Notes under the pieces: generated by a model
Seen by the model: only the letters and a program-made list of their open reading frames with translations
What the model was told of the DNA's origin: nothing
Database searches by the model: none
Program-made: the position numbers and the translations under genes
In this document: positions 44,848 through 54,659 of the stretch, piece by piece
Numbering within the stretch: the first letter of the stretch is position 1
Layout: every line of letters starts with the position of its first letter
DNA from: Frigoribacterium sp. PvP032
Lineage (GTDB): Bacteria; Actinomycetota; Actinomycetes; Actinomycetales; Microbacteriaceae
Direction: 5' to 3'
NCBI RefSeq assembly: GCF_017833035.1
Contig: NZ_JAFIBM010000001.1
Span: 1,922,001-1,986,000, forward strand
Length of the DNA: 64,000 nt

Positions 44848-45612
44848 GTGTCCGGGCATTCCAAGTGGGCCACGACCAAGCACAAGAAGGCCGTCATCGA
44901 CAGCCGTCGCGCCAAGTCGTTCGCCAAGCTCATCAAGAACATCGAGGTCGCGGCCAAGCAGGGCGGGGCCGACATGTCCGGCAACCCGACGCTCGTCGAC
45001 GCCGTGCAGAAGGCCAAGAAGACCTCTGTCCCCAACGACAACATCGACCGTGCGGTCAAGCGCGGGGCGGGCCTCAGCGGCGAGTCCGTCGACTACCAGA
45101 CCATCGTCTACGAGGGCTACGGCCCGAACGGCGTGGCGCTGCTGATCGAGTGCCTGACCGACAACAAGAACCGCGCGGCGGCGAACGTCCGCACGGTGAT
45201 GTCGCGCAACGGCGGCACGATGGCCGACCCGGGCAGCGTCGCCTACAACTTCAGCCGCAAGGGCGTCATCGCCGTCATGAAGACCGGTGACCTCAGCGAG
45301 GACGACGTGCTCGCTGCGGTGCTCGACGCCGGCGCCGAAGAGGTGACCGACCGCGGCGAGGGCTTCGAGATCGTCACCGAGCCGTCCGACCTGGTGCCGG
45401 CGCGCACGGCCCTCCAGGAGGCAGGGATCGACTACGACTCCGCCGACGTCGAGTTCGTCCCCGGGCTCAAGATCGAGGTCGACCTCGACACCGCCCGCAA
45501 GGTCTTCCGGCTCGTCGACGCGCTCGACGACGACGACGACGTCCAGAACGTCTACGCCAACTACGACGTCCCCGCCGACGTGCAGGCCGCGCTCGACGAC
45601 GACGACGACTGA
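44848..45612 (+). CDS. yebC: YebC/PmpR-family transcriptional regulator or translation factor
   Basis: 254 residues. The start [27 protein letters not shown] is the family hallmark, and [28 protein letters not shown] and [10 protein letters not shown] follow. It ends in an acidic run DDDDD. It is placed just before ruvCAB, as in many bacteria. GTG start with GAGGAG. A TAGGAT at 44809-44814 may be the -10. Members bind DNA; recent work also links them to translation of difficult sequences. Confidence 0.96.
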   Translation: MSGHSKWATTKHKKAVIDSRRAKSFAKLIKNIEVAAKQGGADMSGNPTLVDAVQKAKKTSVPNDNIDRAVKRGAGLSGESVDYQTIVYEGYGPNGVALLIECLTDNKNRAAANVRTVMSRNGGTMADPGSVAYNFSRKGVIAVMKTGDLSEDDVLAAVLDAGAEEVTDRGEGFEIVTEPSDLVPARTALQEAGIDYDSADVEFVPGLKIEVDLDTARKVFRLVDALDDDDDVQNVYANYDVPADVQAALDDDDD

Positions 45613-45621
45613 GCCGCCACG

Positions 45622-46197
45622 GTGACCCTGCGGGTGCTCGGCATCGACCCCGGCCTGACCCGCTGCGGGGTCGGCGTGGTCGAGGTCGACGCGACCCGCC
45701 GGGCCACCCTGGTGGCGGTGACCGTGATCCGGTCGCCGGCCGACATGCCGCTCGAGCAGCGCCTGCTGACGATCGGCCGGGGCATCGAGCAGCTGGTCGA
45801 CGAGCACCAGCCGGACGCCATGGCGATCGAGCGCGTGTTCGCACAGAACAACCTGTCGACCGTGATGGGCACCGCCCAGGTGAGCGGCCTGGCCCTGCGT
45901 GCGGCCGCCGAGCGATCCGTGCCCGTCGCCATGCACACGCCGTCCGAGGTCAAGGCGGCGGTGACCGGCTACGGCTCCGCCGACAAGGCCCAGGTGGGTG
46001 CGATGGTGGCCCGTCTGCTCGGCCTCGCCGAGGCGCCGAGGCCCGCCGACGCGGCGGACGCCCTCGCGCTGGCCATCTGTCATGCCTGGCGTCGCGGCGG
46101 CGTGCCGTCGGCACCTGCCGGCGCAGGCCTCACGGCCGCGCAGAGGGCGTGGCGCGAGGCGGAGAAGTCGGCCCGGACTCCTAGGCTGGGCAGATGA
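45622..46197 (+). CDS. ruvC: Holliday junction resolvase RuvC
   Basis: 191 residues. Acidic catalytic residues are D9 in [11 protein letters not shown], the glutamate in [12 protein letters not shown], and the late aspartates in [17 protein letters not shown]. The RNase H-like fold has the usual length plus a C-terminal tail of about 25 residues. GTG starts nine bases after the yebC stop. It overlaps ruvA by ATGA, giving the ruvCAB operon. Confidence 0.97.
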   Translation: MTLRVLGIDPGLTRCGVGVVEVDATRRATLVAVTVIRSPADMPLEQRLLTIGRGIEQLVDEHQPDAMAIERVFAQNNLSTVMGTAQVSGLALRAAAERSVPVAMHTPSEVKAAVTGYGSADKAQVGAMVARLLGLAEAPRPADAADALALAICHAWRRGGVPSAPAGAGLTAAQRAWREAEKSARTPRLGR

Positions 46198-46808
46198 TCT
46201 CGAGCGTCCGCGGCACCGTGCTGTCCTCCTCCGGCACCAGCGTCGTCGTCGAGGTCGGGGGAGTGGGCCTCCGGGTCGGGGTCACGCCCCAGCTCGCCCT
46301 CACCGCGTCGGTCGGCACGACCCTGCAGCTCTTCACGACGCTGATCGTCCGCGAAGACGACCTGTCGCTCTTCGGCTTCGCCGAGCTCGAAGAACTCGAG
46401 GTGTTCGACCTGCTGCGGAGCGTCACCGGCGTCGGTCCCAAGTCGGCCCAGGGCGTGCTCGCCACGCTCAGCCCCTCGCAGGTCGCGCACGCCGTCGCCG
46501 ACGACGACGACGCTCCCTTCCGGCGCGTGTCCGGCATCGGGCCGAAGACCGCCAAGCTGATCGTGCTCTCGCTGGCGGGCAAGCTCGACGTCCGCGCCGC
46601 CGCGCCCACCGTGACCGCCGCCTCCTCGACCTCGGCCGACGTGCTCACCGCCCTGGTCGGGCTGGGCTGGTCCGAGAGGGAGGCGCAGGCCGCCGTCGAC
46701 TCGGTCGTCGCCGACCGCGGACCCGACGTCGCCGTCTCCGTGCCCTCGCTCCTGCGCGCGGCCCTCGGCCACCTCGGCCCGCAGAAGTCGCTGGGCGCCC
46801 GCGCGTGA
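46194..46808 (+). CDS. ruvA: Holliday junction branch-migration protein RuvA
   Basis: 204 residues with the OB-fold N-domain ([28 protein letters not shown]), the tandem helix-hairpin-helix region ([20 protein letters not shown] and [19 protein letters not shown]) and the C-terminal three-helix domain that touches RuvB ([22 protein letters not shown]). It is coupled to both neighbours by 4-base overlaps. Confidence 0.97.
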   Translation: MISSVRGTVLSSSGTSVVVEVGGVGLRVGVTPQLALTASVGTTLQLFTTLIVREDDLSLFGFAELEELEVFDLLRSVTGVGPKSAQGVLATLSPSQVAHAVADDDDAPFRRVSGIGPKTAKLIVLSLAGKLDVRAAAPTVTAASSTSADVLTALVGLGWSEREAQAAVDSVVADRGPDVAVSVPSLLRAALGHLGPQKSLGARA

Positions 46809-47830
46809 CCGACGCCGACCTCACGCGGCCCGTCGTCGAGTCCGAGGCGGAGCTCGCCTTCGAAGGGGCGCTCCGCCCCACCTCGCTCGACGAGTTCGTC
46901 GGGCAGAAGAAGGTCCGCGGCCAGCTCGAGCTGCTGCTCAAGGCGGCCTCGATGCAGGGGCGCACCCCCGACCACATCCTCATGGCCGGTCCTCCCGGCC
47001 TCGGCAAGACCACGCTCGCGATGATCGTCGCCCACGAGAGCGGCCGACCGCTCCGCATGTCGTCCGGACCGGCGATCCAGCACGCCGGCGACCTCGCGGC
47101 GGTGCTCTCGGCCCTCGTGCCCGGCGAGGTCCTGTTCATCGACGAGATCCACCGCATGGCGCGCTCTGCGGAAGAGATGCTGTACCTCGCCATGGAGGAC
47201 TACCGGATCGACATCATGGTCGGCAAGGGCGCAGGGGCGACCAGCATCCCGCTCGAGCTGTCGCCGTTCACCCTCGTCGGCGCCACGACGCGCAGCGGCA
47301 TGCTGCCGAACCCGCTCCGCGACCGCTTCGGCTTCACCGCCAACCTCGAGTTCTACGACCAGGCCGAGCTGACCGAGGTGCTGCGCCGTGCCGCCTCCCT
47401 GCTGGGCATCCCCGTGGACGGCGACGCCCTGGCCGAGATCGCCGGTCGCTGCCGCGGCACGCCCCGCATCGCCAACCGCCTCCTCCGTCGGGTCCGCGAC
47501 TACTCGCTCGTCCACGGGCGGGACGCCGACCTCGCGACCGTGCGGGACGCCCTGTCCCTCTACGACGTCGACGACCTCGGCCTCGACCGGCTCGACAGGG
47601 AGGTCCTGTCGACCGTGCTCAGGCGGTTCGGCGGCGGCCCCGTGGGGCTCGGCACCCTCGCCGTCTCCGTGGGGGAGGAGGCGGACACGATCGAGTCGGT
47701 CGTCGAGCCCTTCCTCGTGCGGATCGGCCTCCTGATCCGGACGCCGCGGGGCCGTGTCGCCACCCCGGAGGCCTGGCGGCACTTCGGCCTGCAGCACCCG
47801 TCAGGGACGCTGTTCGGCGATGAACTATGA
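46805..47830 (+). CDS. ruvB: Holliday junction branch-migration ATPase RuvB
   Basis: AAA+ motor of 341 residues. Walker A is [11 protein letters not shown], Walker [10 protein letters not shown], sensor 1 [11 protein letters not shown], and arginine finger region in NPLRDRFGF; the winged-helix domain closes at [11 protein letters not shown]. The GTG overlaps the ruvA stop. Expected to assemble as hexamers on RuvA-bound junctions. Confidence 0.98.
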   Translation: MTDADLTRPVVESEAELAFEGALRPTSLDEFVGQKKVRGQLELLLKAASMQGRTPDHILMAGPPGLGKTTLAMIVAHESGRPLRMSSGPAIQHAGDLAAVLSALVPGEVLFIDEIHRMARSAEEMLYLAMEDYRIDIMVGKGAGATSIPLELSPFTLVGATTRSGMLPNPLRDRFGFTANLEFYDQAELTEVLRRAASLLGIPVDGDALAEIAGRCRGTPRIANRLLRRVRDYSLVHGRDADLATVRDALSLYDVDDLGLDRLDREVLSTVLRRFGGGPVGLGTLAVSVGEEADTIESVVEPFLVRIGLLIRTPRGRVATPEAWRHFGLQHPSGTLFGDEL

Positions 47831-47912
47831 TCGCCGCTAGGCCTGTCGGCGCGAGGCACCCTCACCACCGCCCGCGCCGCCCATCCCCACTAGCTCCGAA
47901 AGGCAGTTCCTC

Positions 47913-48356
47913 ATGGACGCCACAACAATCATCATGGTCCTCCTCCTGGTGGTCCTCGTCTTCTTCATGTTCCGCAACAAGCGCAAGCGCGACGCCCAGC
48001 AGGCGACGCTGCAGTCCAAGATGGTCCCCGGCGTCGAGGTGATGCTGAGCTTCGGCGTCTACGGCACGCTCGTGTCGATCGACGACGAGGCCAACATCGC
48101 CGAGGTCGAGGTCTCGCCCGGCACCGTCCTTCGCGTGCACCGCCAGACCCTCGGCCGCGTCGTCGAGCCCGTCGTCGCCGACGACGAGGTCGTCTCCGAC
48201 GCCGACGAGCTCGACGCCCGCCCGGCCGACGCCCGTCCGGCCGACGACCTGATCGTCGACGACGCCGCCGACCGCACGTCGCCCGCCTACGGCGAGCGGG
48301 TCGACGAGACGCGCCTCGACACCACCACCGACACGGACAAGCCCCACAAGGCCTGA
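47913..48356 (+). CDS. yajC: Preprotein translocase subunit YajC
   Basis: 147 residues: one N-terminal membrane helix (TIIMVLLLVVLVFFMFRNKRKR) followed by the conserved domain QATLQSKMVPGVEVMLSFGVYGTLVSI and an acidic, Asp/Ala-rich tail of about 50 residues, longer than in E. coli. It precedes secD and secF, the accessory translocon genes. An 82-base gap separates it from ruvB. Confidence 0.95.
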   Translation: MDATTIIMVLLLVVLVFFMFRNKRKRDAQQATLQSKMVPGVEVMLSFGVYGTLVSIDDEANIAEVEVSPGTVLRVHRQTLGRVVEPVVADDEVVSDADELDARPADARPADDLIVDDAADRTSPAYGERVDETRLDTTTDTDKPHKA

Positions 48357-48449
48357 CCCGCCGACAGCCCCGGCCCCTTCGTGAGCCGAGGCCCAGACGA
48401 CGGCGCGCGCCCCTCGGGGCGCGCGCTCCCATGAGAAAGCAGAACATCC

Positions 48450-50210
48450 GTGGCACGTTCGACGCCGGTCAAGAAGGCAATTCGTTCCCTGACGTGGTTG
48501 CTCGTCATCATCGCCGGCCTCGCCGCGCTGAACGGCACGGCCACCGCCCTGAACGACTCGGGTCGTGACGGCTGGTGGGACGGCGCGAGCTGGGTCCCCG
48601 AGCTGGCGCTCGACCTGCAGGGCGGCACCCAGATCACCTTGGCCGCCCAGCTCGACAACGGCCAGTCCGTGTCGAGCCAGCAGCTCGACCAGGCCGTGAC
48701 GATCATCCGTCAGCGCATCGACAGCGCCGGCGTCTCGGAGTCGGAGATCACGCGCCAGGGCGCGCAGAACATCGTCGTGTCCATCCCCGGCCGTCCCGAC
48801 AACGAGACCCTCGAGCGCATCGAGGCGTCGGCCAAGCTGACCTTCCGCCCCGTGCTCTACACGGAGGCCGTGAGCAACGCGGCCGTCGGCGGCGACGCCG
48901 ACGCGACGGCCAGCCCCTCGGCCACGCCCTACACGCCGAACCCCGACCTGAACTCGACGCCCACGGCATCGCCGACGAACGCCTCCGACCTGAACTGGAT
49001 CACGGAGCAGCTCGCCGACGAGTACACGAACTACCAGTGCGCCGCCGACAACGACCTGTCGACCGCTCGCGACGACGAGCCGCTCGTGACCTGCTCCACC
49101 GACGGCACCGCGAAGTTCATCCTCGGCCCGGTCGAGGTGCAGGGCAGCGAGATCAGCGACGCCACCAACGGCCTCGCCACCGACTCGCAGGGCAACTCGA
49201 CCAACACCTGGGCCGTCAACCTCGAGTTCGACGGCCAGGGCACCGACCAGTTCCGGGACGTCACCTCGCGTCTGGTGACGCTGCAGGCTCCGCAGAACCA
49301 GTTCGCGGTCACGCTCGACAACCAGGTCATCACGGCCCCGTCCGCCAACGCGGCGATCACCGACGGGAACGCCCAGATCACCGGCTCGTTCACCCAGGAC
49401 TCGTCGAAGACCCTGGCCGACCAGCTCAAGTTCGGCGCGCTGCCGATCAGCTTCTCCGTGCAGAGCAACGAGAACATCACCGCCACGCTCGGTCAGACCC
49501 AGCTCGTGAGCGGCCTGATCGCCGGCCTCATCGGCCTCATCCTCGTCGTGATCTACTCGCTGATCCAGTACCGCGCCCTCGCCTTCGTCACCGTCCTGTC
49601 GCTGATGATCGCCGCGCTCCTGACCTACCTGGTGATCGCGATCCTGTCCTGGCGCGAGGGCTACCGCCTCTCCCTGGCGGGCGTGACGGGGTTGATCGTC
49701 GCGATCGGCATCACGGCCGACTCGTTCATCGTCTACTTCGAGCGCATCCGTGACGAGCTGCGCGACGGCCGCATCCTCGAGAGCGCCGTCGAGTCCGGCT
49801 GGAAGCGCGCGATCCGCACGATCGTCGCCTCCGACACCGTCAACTTCCTCGCGGCCATCACGCTGTTCATCCTCGCGGTGGGCAACGTGAAGGGCTTCGC
49901 CCTGACGCTCGGCATCACCACGGTCATCGACCTCGTCGTCGTGGCCCTGTTCACCCACCCGATGCTGCAGCTGATCGCCCGCACCCGCTTCTTCGGCGAG
50001 GGCCACGCGTTCAGCGGGCTGAACCCCAAGGCGCTCGGCGCCGTGTACCGCGGCCGGGCACAGTTCCGCACCCCCGTCCCCACGGGGGCTCGCAAGGGCG
50101 CGGGCGGCCGGGAGGCGGCCAAGCGCCAGACCATCGCCGAACGCAAGGCGGCAGAGAGCACGGGCACCCGAGTCGACGACTCTGCGCGCGGTGAAGGGAA
50201 GGACAGCTGA
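48450..50210 (+). CDS. secD: Protein translocase subunit SecD
   Basis: Membrane protein of 586 residues that helps late steps of Sec export using proton motive force. One N-terminal helix, the ELALDLQGGTQITL motif, a large external domain with an actinobacterial Ser/Thr/Ala-rich insertion near residues 145-175, and five C-terminal helices (ATLGQTQLVSGLIAGLIGLI to GITTVIDLVVVALFTHP). A basic cytoplasmic tail of about 60 residues ends the protein. GTG start follows a weak signal; the 93-base gap after yajC lacks a gene. Confidence 0.97.
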   Translation: MARSTPVKKAIRSLTWLLVIIAGLAALNGTATALNDSGRDGWWDGASWVPELALDLQGGTQITLAAQLDNGQSVSSQQLDQAVTIIRQRIDSAGVSESEITRQGAQNIVVSIPGRPDNETLERIEASAKLTFRPVLYTEAVSNAAVGGDADATASPSATPYTPNPDLNSTPTASPTNASDLNWITEQLADEYTNYQCAADNDLSTARDDEPLVTCSTDGTAKFILGPVEVQGSEISDATNGLATDSQGNSTNTWAVNLEFDGQGTDQFRDVTSRLVTLQAPQNQFAVTLDNQVITAPSANAAITDGNAQITGSFTQDSSKTLADQLKFGALPISFSVQSNENITATLGQTQLVSGLIAGLIGLILVVIYSLIQYRALAFVTVLSLMIAALLTYLVIAILSWREGYRLSLAGVTGLIVAIGITADSFIVYFERIRDELRDGRILESAVESGWKRAIRTIVASDTVNFLAAITLFILAVGNVKGFALTLGITTVIDLVVVALFTHPMLQLIARTRFFGEGHAFSGLNPKALGAVYRGRAQFRTPVPTGARKGAGGREAAKRQTIAERKAAESTGTRVDDSARGEGKDS

Positions 50211-51223
50211 TGGCCAGCTTCTCCAAGTTCGGCAACGACCTCTACACAGGGGCTCGTTCGTACGACATCGTGGGCCGTCGGCGCACGTGGTACATCATCG
50301 CCGCGGTCGTCATCGTCATCTGCGCGACGGTGCCGTTCCTCCGGGGCGGCTACCACTTCGGCATCGAGTTCACCGGCGGGTCCGAGTTCCAGGTCGCCCA
50401 GCCCGCCGAGCTCGACCAGGACGTCGCGACGCGCACGGTCGACGAGGCCGCTCCCGGCTCGAACCCCCGGGTCACGCAGGTCGGCAGCGACACCATCCGC
50501 GTCCAGACCTCCCAGCTCGAGGCGACCCAGACCAACGACGTGGCCGACGCCCTGGCGGCGGCCTACGACGTGCCCGCCGAACGAGTCACCTCGTCGTTCA
50601 TCGGCGCCTCCTGGGGCGCCGACATCACGGGCCAGGCGATCAAGGGCCTCGTGATCTTCCTCATCCTCGCGGCGATCGGCATGACGCTCTACTTCCGCAC
50701 CTGGAAGATGTCGCTCGCCGCCATGACGGCGCTGCTGCACGACCTCGTGCTGACGGCAGGCATCTACGGCATCGTCGGCTTCGAGGTCACCCCCGCGGCC
50801 GTGATCGGGTTCCTCACGATCCTCGGCTACTCGCTCTACGACACCGTGGTGGTCTTCGACAAGATCCGCGAGAACACGGCAGAGGACGGCGAGGGCTCGA
50901 GACGCACGTTCGGCCAGTCAATCAACCTCGCGATCAACCAGACCCTCGTCCGGTCGATCAACACGTCGGTCGTCGCGCTGCTGCCCGTGGCCGCGATCCT
51001 GTTCATCGGCGCGTTCGTCCTCGGTGCCGGCACGCTCCGCGACATCTCGCTCGCCCTCTTCATCGGCATCCTGGTCGGCACCTACTCGACGATCTTCATC
51101 GCGTCGCCGCTGTACGCGACGCTGCGGATCGGCGAGCCCGACATCAAGAAGCGCGACGACCGCAAGCGCGCCGACCGCGACCGCGACGCCGACGCCGCGG
51201 CGGCCTCGGTGATCGCGTCGTGA
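50210..51223 (+). CDS. secF: Protein translocase subunit SecF
   Basis: 337 residues, partner of SecD. N-terminal helix, FGIEFTGGSEFQV motif, and five C-terminal helices with TILGYSLYDTVVVFDKIREN, characteristic of SecF. A charged Asp/Arg-rich tail follows. ATG shares a base with the secD stop (TGATG). It overlaps the downstream rhodanese gene by GTGA. Confidence 0.97.
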   Translation: MASFSKFGNDLYTGARSYDIVGRRRTWYIIAAVVIVICATVPFLRGGYHFGIEFTGGSEFQVAQPAELDQDVATRTVDEAAPGSNPRVTQVGSDTIRVQTSQLEATQTNDVADALAAAYDVPAERVTSSFIGASWGADITGQAIKGLVIFLILAAIGMTLYFRTWKMSLAAMTALLHDLVLTAGIYGIVGFEVTPAAVIGFLTILGYSLYDTVVVFDKIRENTAEDGEGSRRTFGQSINLAINQTLVRSINTSVVALLPVAAILFIGAFVLGAGTLRDISLALFIGILVGTYSTIFIASPLYATLRIGEPDIKKRDDRKRADRDRDADAAAASVIAS

Positions 51224-51585
51224 GCACGCCACTGGGCGGCGGCGCCGCCTCCTCGATGCCCGAGGTGACCGTGCAGGAGGCGGTGGCCCTGGTCCGCGAC
51301 GGTGCCTACCTCCTCGACGTGCGCGAGCAGTCGGAGTGGGACGACGGCCACGCGCCCGACGCTGTGCTCGTTCCCCTCTCCGAGCTGGCCGACCGCGTCG
51401 ACGAGGTCCCCGCGGACCGCGACGTCCTCGTCGTCTGCCACTCGGGCATGCGCTCGATGCGGGCCACCGCCGCGCTCCGTCGAGCCGGTCTCCGGGCCGT
51501 GAACGTCGAGGGCGGCATGCTCGCCTGGCGAGACGCGGACGGCGACGTCGTCAGCGAGGGCGACGCCCGCCCGACGGTCGGCTGA
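51220..51585 (+). CDS. Single-domain rhodanese-like protein
   Basis: 121 residues. VTVQEAVALVRDGAYLLDVREQSEWDDGHAPDAVLVPLSEL is the start of a rhodanese domain; the active loop is VCHSGMRSMRA with the catalytic cysteine, and VEGGMLAW closes it. Likely a cytoplasmic persulfide carrier. The GTG overlaps the secF stop. It is the last member of the yajC-secDF operon before the (p)ppGpp enzyme gene. Confidence 0.9.
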   Translation: MSTPLGGGAASSMPEVTVQEAVALVRDGAYLLDVREQSEWDDGHAPDAVLVPLSELADRVDEVPADRDVLVVCHSGMRSMRATAALRRAGLRAVNVEGGMLAWRDADGDVVSEGDARPTVG

Positions 51586-51681
51586 CCAGGAGCGAGTAGC
51601 GTTGTCCCGACTCGTGCACGACCCGACGCCCGTTCCCGGAGGCGCGTCACCGTGCACGAGCGACGACGAGGAGGCGCGGTC

Positions 51682-53964
51682 GTGACCGAGATCACCACGA
51701 GGGAGAACCCCGCTGGGCCCGAGCAGGGCGGCACGGCCTCGCTCCGCACGCTCCTGCCCCGGTTGTTCTCCCGCAGCCAGCCCGCCGGCGCCGTCGACCG
51801 TCTCGTCAAGACGGTCCGCATGCACCACCCCAAGGCCGACCTCGTGGTCATCGAGCGGGCCTACACCGTCGCCGAGAAGGCCCACCGTGGTCAGCTCCGC
51901 AAGAGCGGCGAGCCCTACATCACGCATCCCGTGGCGGTGGCGCAGATCCTCGCCGACCTCGGCATCGGCTCCAAGACGATCGCTGCAGCCCTCCTCCACG
52001 ACACGGTGGAGGACACCGACTACACGCTCGACATGCTGCAGCGCGACTTCGGCGACGAGATCGCGATGCTCGTCGACGGGGTCACCAAGCTCGACAAGCT
52101 CAAGTACGGCGACAGCGCCCAGGCCGAGACCGTCCGCAAGATGGTCGTCGCGATGTCGAAGGACATCCGGGTGCTCGTGATCAAGCTCGCCGACCGGCTG
52201 CACAACGCCCGCACCTGGGGCTTCGTCGAGTCGTCCTCCGCGACGCGCAAGGCCACCGAGACGCTCGAGATCTACGCCCCCCTGGCGCACAGGCTGGGCA
52301 TCCAGGCGATCAAGTGGGAGCTGGAGGACCTCAGCTTCGCCGTCCTGCACCCGAAGCTCTACGTCGAGATCGACAACCTGGTCAAGCAGCGCACGCCCCA
52401 GCGCGAGCAGTTCGTTCAGAACGTCATCAACGCGGTCAAGTCCGACCTGAAGTCGACGAAGATCCGTGGCGAGGTCGTGGGCCGCCCGAAGCAGTACTAC
52501 TCGATCTACCAGAAGATGATCGTGCGAGGGCGCGAGTTCGACGAGATCTACGACCTCGTCGGCATCCGCGTGCTCGTCACGTCGCTGCGCGACTGCTACG
52601 CCGTGCTCGGGTCCATCCACGCCCGCTGGAACCCCATCCCCGGCCGCTTCAAGGACTACATCGCGACCCCGAAGTTCAACCTCTACCAGTCGCTCCACAC
52701 GACGGTCATCGGCCCCAAGGGGCGACCGGTCGAGATCCAGATCCGCACGCACGAGATGCACCAGCGTGCCGAGTTCGGCGTCGCCGCGCACTGGAAGTAC
52801 AAGCAGAGGATGAACGGCGGCCGCGACGACACGGCCACCGGGGCCCGCACCGAGACCGACATGGCGTGGCTGGCGCACATCTCCGACTGGCAGGCCGAGA
52901 CCGCCGACCCTGGGGAGTTCCTCGACAGCCTGCGCTTCGAGATCGGCGCGAAAGAGGTGTACGTCTTCACGCCCCAGGGCAAGGTCATCGGCCTGCCGTC
53001 GGGCGCGACGCCGGTGGACTTCGCCTACGCCGTCCACACCGAGGTCGGGCACCGCACGATGGGCGCAAAGGTCAACGGCCGCCTCATCCCGCTCGAGAGC
53101 GTGCTCAACAGCGGCGACGTCGTCGAGGTGTTCACCTCGAAGAACCCCGACTCCGGCCCGAGCCAGGACTGGCTCGGCTTCGTCAAGAGCCCGCGGGCAC
53201 GGAACAAGATCCGTCAGTGGTTCACCAAGGAGCGACGCGACGAGGCGATCGAGCAGGGCAAGGACGCGATCGCCCGCGCGATGCGCAAGCAGAACCTCCC
53301 GCTGCAGAAGCTGATGAACCAGGACAGCATCACCGAGGTTGCGTCGCAGCTGCGCTACGACGACGTGTCGAGCCTCTACGCGGCCGTCGGCGAGGGGCAC
53401 CTCTCGACGCAGTCCGTGATCGAGAAGGTCCTCGCGTCCGTCCAGCAGCAGACCGAGGTCGAGGGCGAGTACGAGTTCCCGAGCAAGGGCGTCTCGCGCC
53501 CGCTCCGCAACAGCGACTCCGGCGTCCTCGTCCGGGGCGCCCCCGACATCCTCGTCAAGCTCGCCAAGTGCTGCACGCCGGTCCCCGGCGACCAGGTCGT
53601 CGGCTTCGTCACGCGCGGCCAGGGCGTGAGCGTGCACCAGGCGACCTGCCACAACGTGCAGGGCCTGATGCAGGAGCCGGAGCGCATGATCGAGGTCGAG
53701 TGGGCCCCGTCGTCGAAGAGCGTCTTCCTGGTCCAGATCCAGATCGAGGCGCTCGATCGCGCAGGGCTGCTGTCGGACGTGACGCGAGTGCTCTCGGAGC
53801 ACCACGTGAACATCCTCTCCGCCAACGTGTCCACCTCCGACGAGCGGCTGGCGATCAGCCGCTTCGTCTTCGAGATGGGCGACACGACGCACCTCGACCG
53901 CGTGCTCAACGCCGTCCGCCGGATCGACGCCGTCTACGACGTCTACCGGGTCAGCGCGGGCTGA
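51682..53964 (+). CDS. relA: Bifunctional (p)ppGpp synthetase/hydrolase, RelA/SpoT family
   Basis: 760 residues. The hydrolase HD domain (AAALLHDTVEDTDYT, IKLADRLHNARTW) and synthetase domain (RGREFDEIYDLVGIRVLV, YIATPKFNLYQSLHTTVIGP) both look intact, so it is a bifunctional Rel. A TGS domain (VYVFTPQGKVIGLPSGATPVDFAYAVHTEVG), a zinc-finger-like CCTPVPGD region and a C-terminal ACT domain follow. I chose the GTG at 51682 because GAGGAGG sits seven bases upstream; the in-frame GTG at 51652 with GGAGG is an alternative. Confidence 0.96.
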   Translation: MTEITTRENPAGPEQGGTASLRTLLPRLFSRSQPAGAVDRLVKTVRMHHPKADLVVIERAYTVAEKAHRGQLRKSGEPYITHPVAVAQILADLGIGSKTIAAALLHDTVEDTDYTLDMLQRDFGDEIAMLVDGVTKLDKLKYGDSAQAETVRKMVVAMSKDIRVLVIKLADRLHNARTWGFVESSSATRKATETLEIYAPLAHRLGIQAIKWELEDLSFAVLHPKLYVEIDNLVKQRTPQREQFVQNVINAVKSDLKSTKIRGEVVGRPKQYYSIYQKMIVRGREFDEIYDLVGIRVLVTSLRDCYAVLGSIHARWNPIPGRFKDYIATPKFNLYQSLHTTVIGPKGRPVEIQIRTHEMHQRAEFGVAAHWKYKQRMNGGRDDTATGARTETDMAWLAHISDWQAETADPGEFLDSLRFEIGAKEVYVFTPQGKVIGLPSGATPVDFAYAVHTEVGHRTMGAKVNGRLIPLESVLNSGDVVEVFTSKNPDSGPSQDWLGFVKSPRARNKIRQWFTKERRDEAIEQGKDAIARAMRKQNLPLQKLMNQDSITEVASQLRYDDVSSLYAAVGEGHLSTQSVIEKVLASVQQQTEVEGEYEFPSKGVSRPLRNSDSGVLVRGAPDILVKLAKCCTPVPGDQVVGFVTRGQGVSVHQATCHNVQGLMQEPERMIEVEWAPSSKSVFLVQIQIEALDRAGLLSDVTRVLSEHHVNILSANVSTSDERLAISRFVFEMGDTTHLDRVLNAVRRIDAVYDVYRVSAG

Positions 53965-53972
53965 CCCTCGGG

Positions 53973-54009
53973 GCCTCGACTCCCCGAGCCCTGCTCGAGG
54001 AGTCGAGGC
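53973..54009. terminator. Bidirectional terminator between relA and the AbiEi-like gene
   Basis: GCCTCGACTCC (53973-53983) pairs with GGAGTCGAGGC (53999-54009), and an inner CGAG/CTCG extends the stem. It lies between two convergent stops, three bases from the minus-strand one. Confidence 0.75.
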
Positions 54010-54012
54010 TCC

Positions 54013-54567
54013 TCAGACGACCAGTGGGTCCACGAGCGTCCGCAGCCGGTTCGCCGCGCGGCGCCGCCCCGGCAGGCGCCCGTGCCGTCGGACCAGGGCC
54101 GCGACTTGCCGCGGGTCGACGTGGTGGTCGACGAGCAGGGTGCGCACGAGTCTCTCCGCGTCGCCCGACCAGTCGTCGGCCCGGAGCAGGTCGAGCACGG
54201 TCCGCGTGGGGGAGGTCACCCGGACACGGCCGAGCTGCGTGATCTCGTCGTCGTCGATCAGCACCTCGCCGACCGTCAGGTCGGCCCGGTCGACGTGGTG
54301 ACGCGCGGACGACGGCACCACGGCCTCCAGCCGCCGGGGTGCCGCTGCTCGCGCACCCCAGATCCACGCCGCCGTGCCGCGTGCCCCCACCACGATCGGG
54401 CCGAGGGCCTCGGCCAGCGCCTCCGCCCGGCGCCACGCGTCGTCGGGGTCGACGATCGACGCCCAGCTGTCGGCCACCCGGCAGACGTGGCCGTCGAGCG
54501 CGGCAGCCTGGAGCTCGACCTCGGGCAGGTCTCGGGCGGTCAGGAGTCTGGGCAGGGTCGGGCGCAT
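54013..54567 (-). CDS. AbiEi-like antitoxin-type protein (solitary)
   Basis: 184 residues. GPIVVGARGTAAWIWGARAAAPRRLEAVVPSSARHH, then EITQLGRVRVTSPTRTVLDLLRADDW resemble the C-terminal nucleotidyl-fold part of AbiEi-type proteins common in Microbacteriaceae. The usual winged-helix N-terminus is not obvious. No AbiEii toxin is nearby, so it may be an orphan regulator. ATG start is weakly supported. A relation to the abortive-infection family is inferred from fragments only. Confidence 0.6.
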   Translation of the reverse strand: MRPTLPRLLTARDLPEVELQAAALDGHVCRVADSWASIVDPDDAWRRAEALAEALGPIVVGARGTAAWIWGARAAAPRRLEAVVPSSARHHVDRADLTVGEVLIDDDEITQLGRVRVTSPTRTVLDLLRADDWSGDAERLVRTLLVDHHVDPRQVAALVRRHGRLPGRRRAANRLRTLVDPLVV

Positions 54568-54602
54568 GGCTCCAGGATGACCGACCGGTGCCGCGACGAC
54601 GA

Positions 54603-54638
54603 ACCGCCCGCCGCCTCCTGTGGAGAGCGGCGGGCGGT
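54603..54638 (-). terminator. Terminator downstream of DUF349 gene
   Basis: ACCGCCCGCCGC (54603-54614) pairs with GCGGCGGGCGGT (54627-54638); the loop itself can form CTCC/GGAG. It starts 22 bases beyond the DUF349 stop on the minus strand. Confidence 0.75.
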
Positions 54639-54659
54639 CGGTGCCGGGGGAGGCGCGGG

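Noticed and set aside
47862-50006. Long minus-strand frame opposite yajC and secD
   Set aside because: It mirrors codon structure of the sense genes and shows no family similarity; the sense proteins are unmistakable.
51652-51681. Earlier GTG as the start of the RelA/SpoT gene
   Set aside because: Possible, but the ten extra residues are Arg/Gly-rich and the GTG at 51682 has the better GAGGAGG signal; kept only as an alternative.
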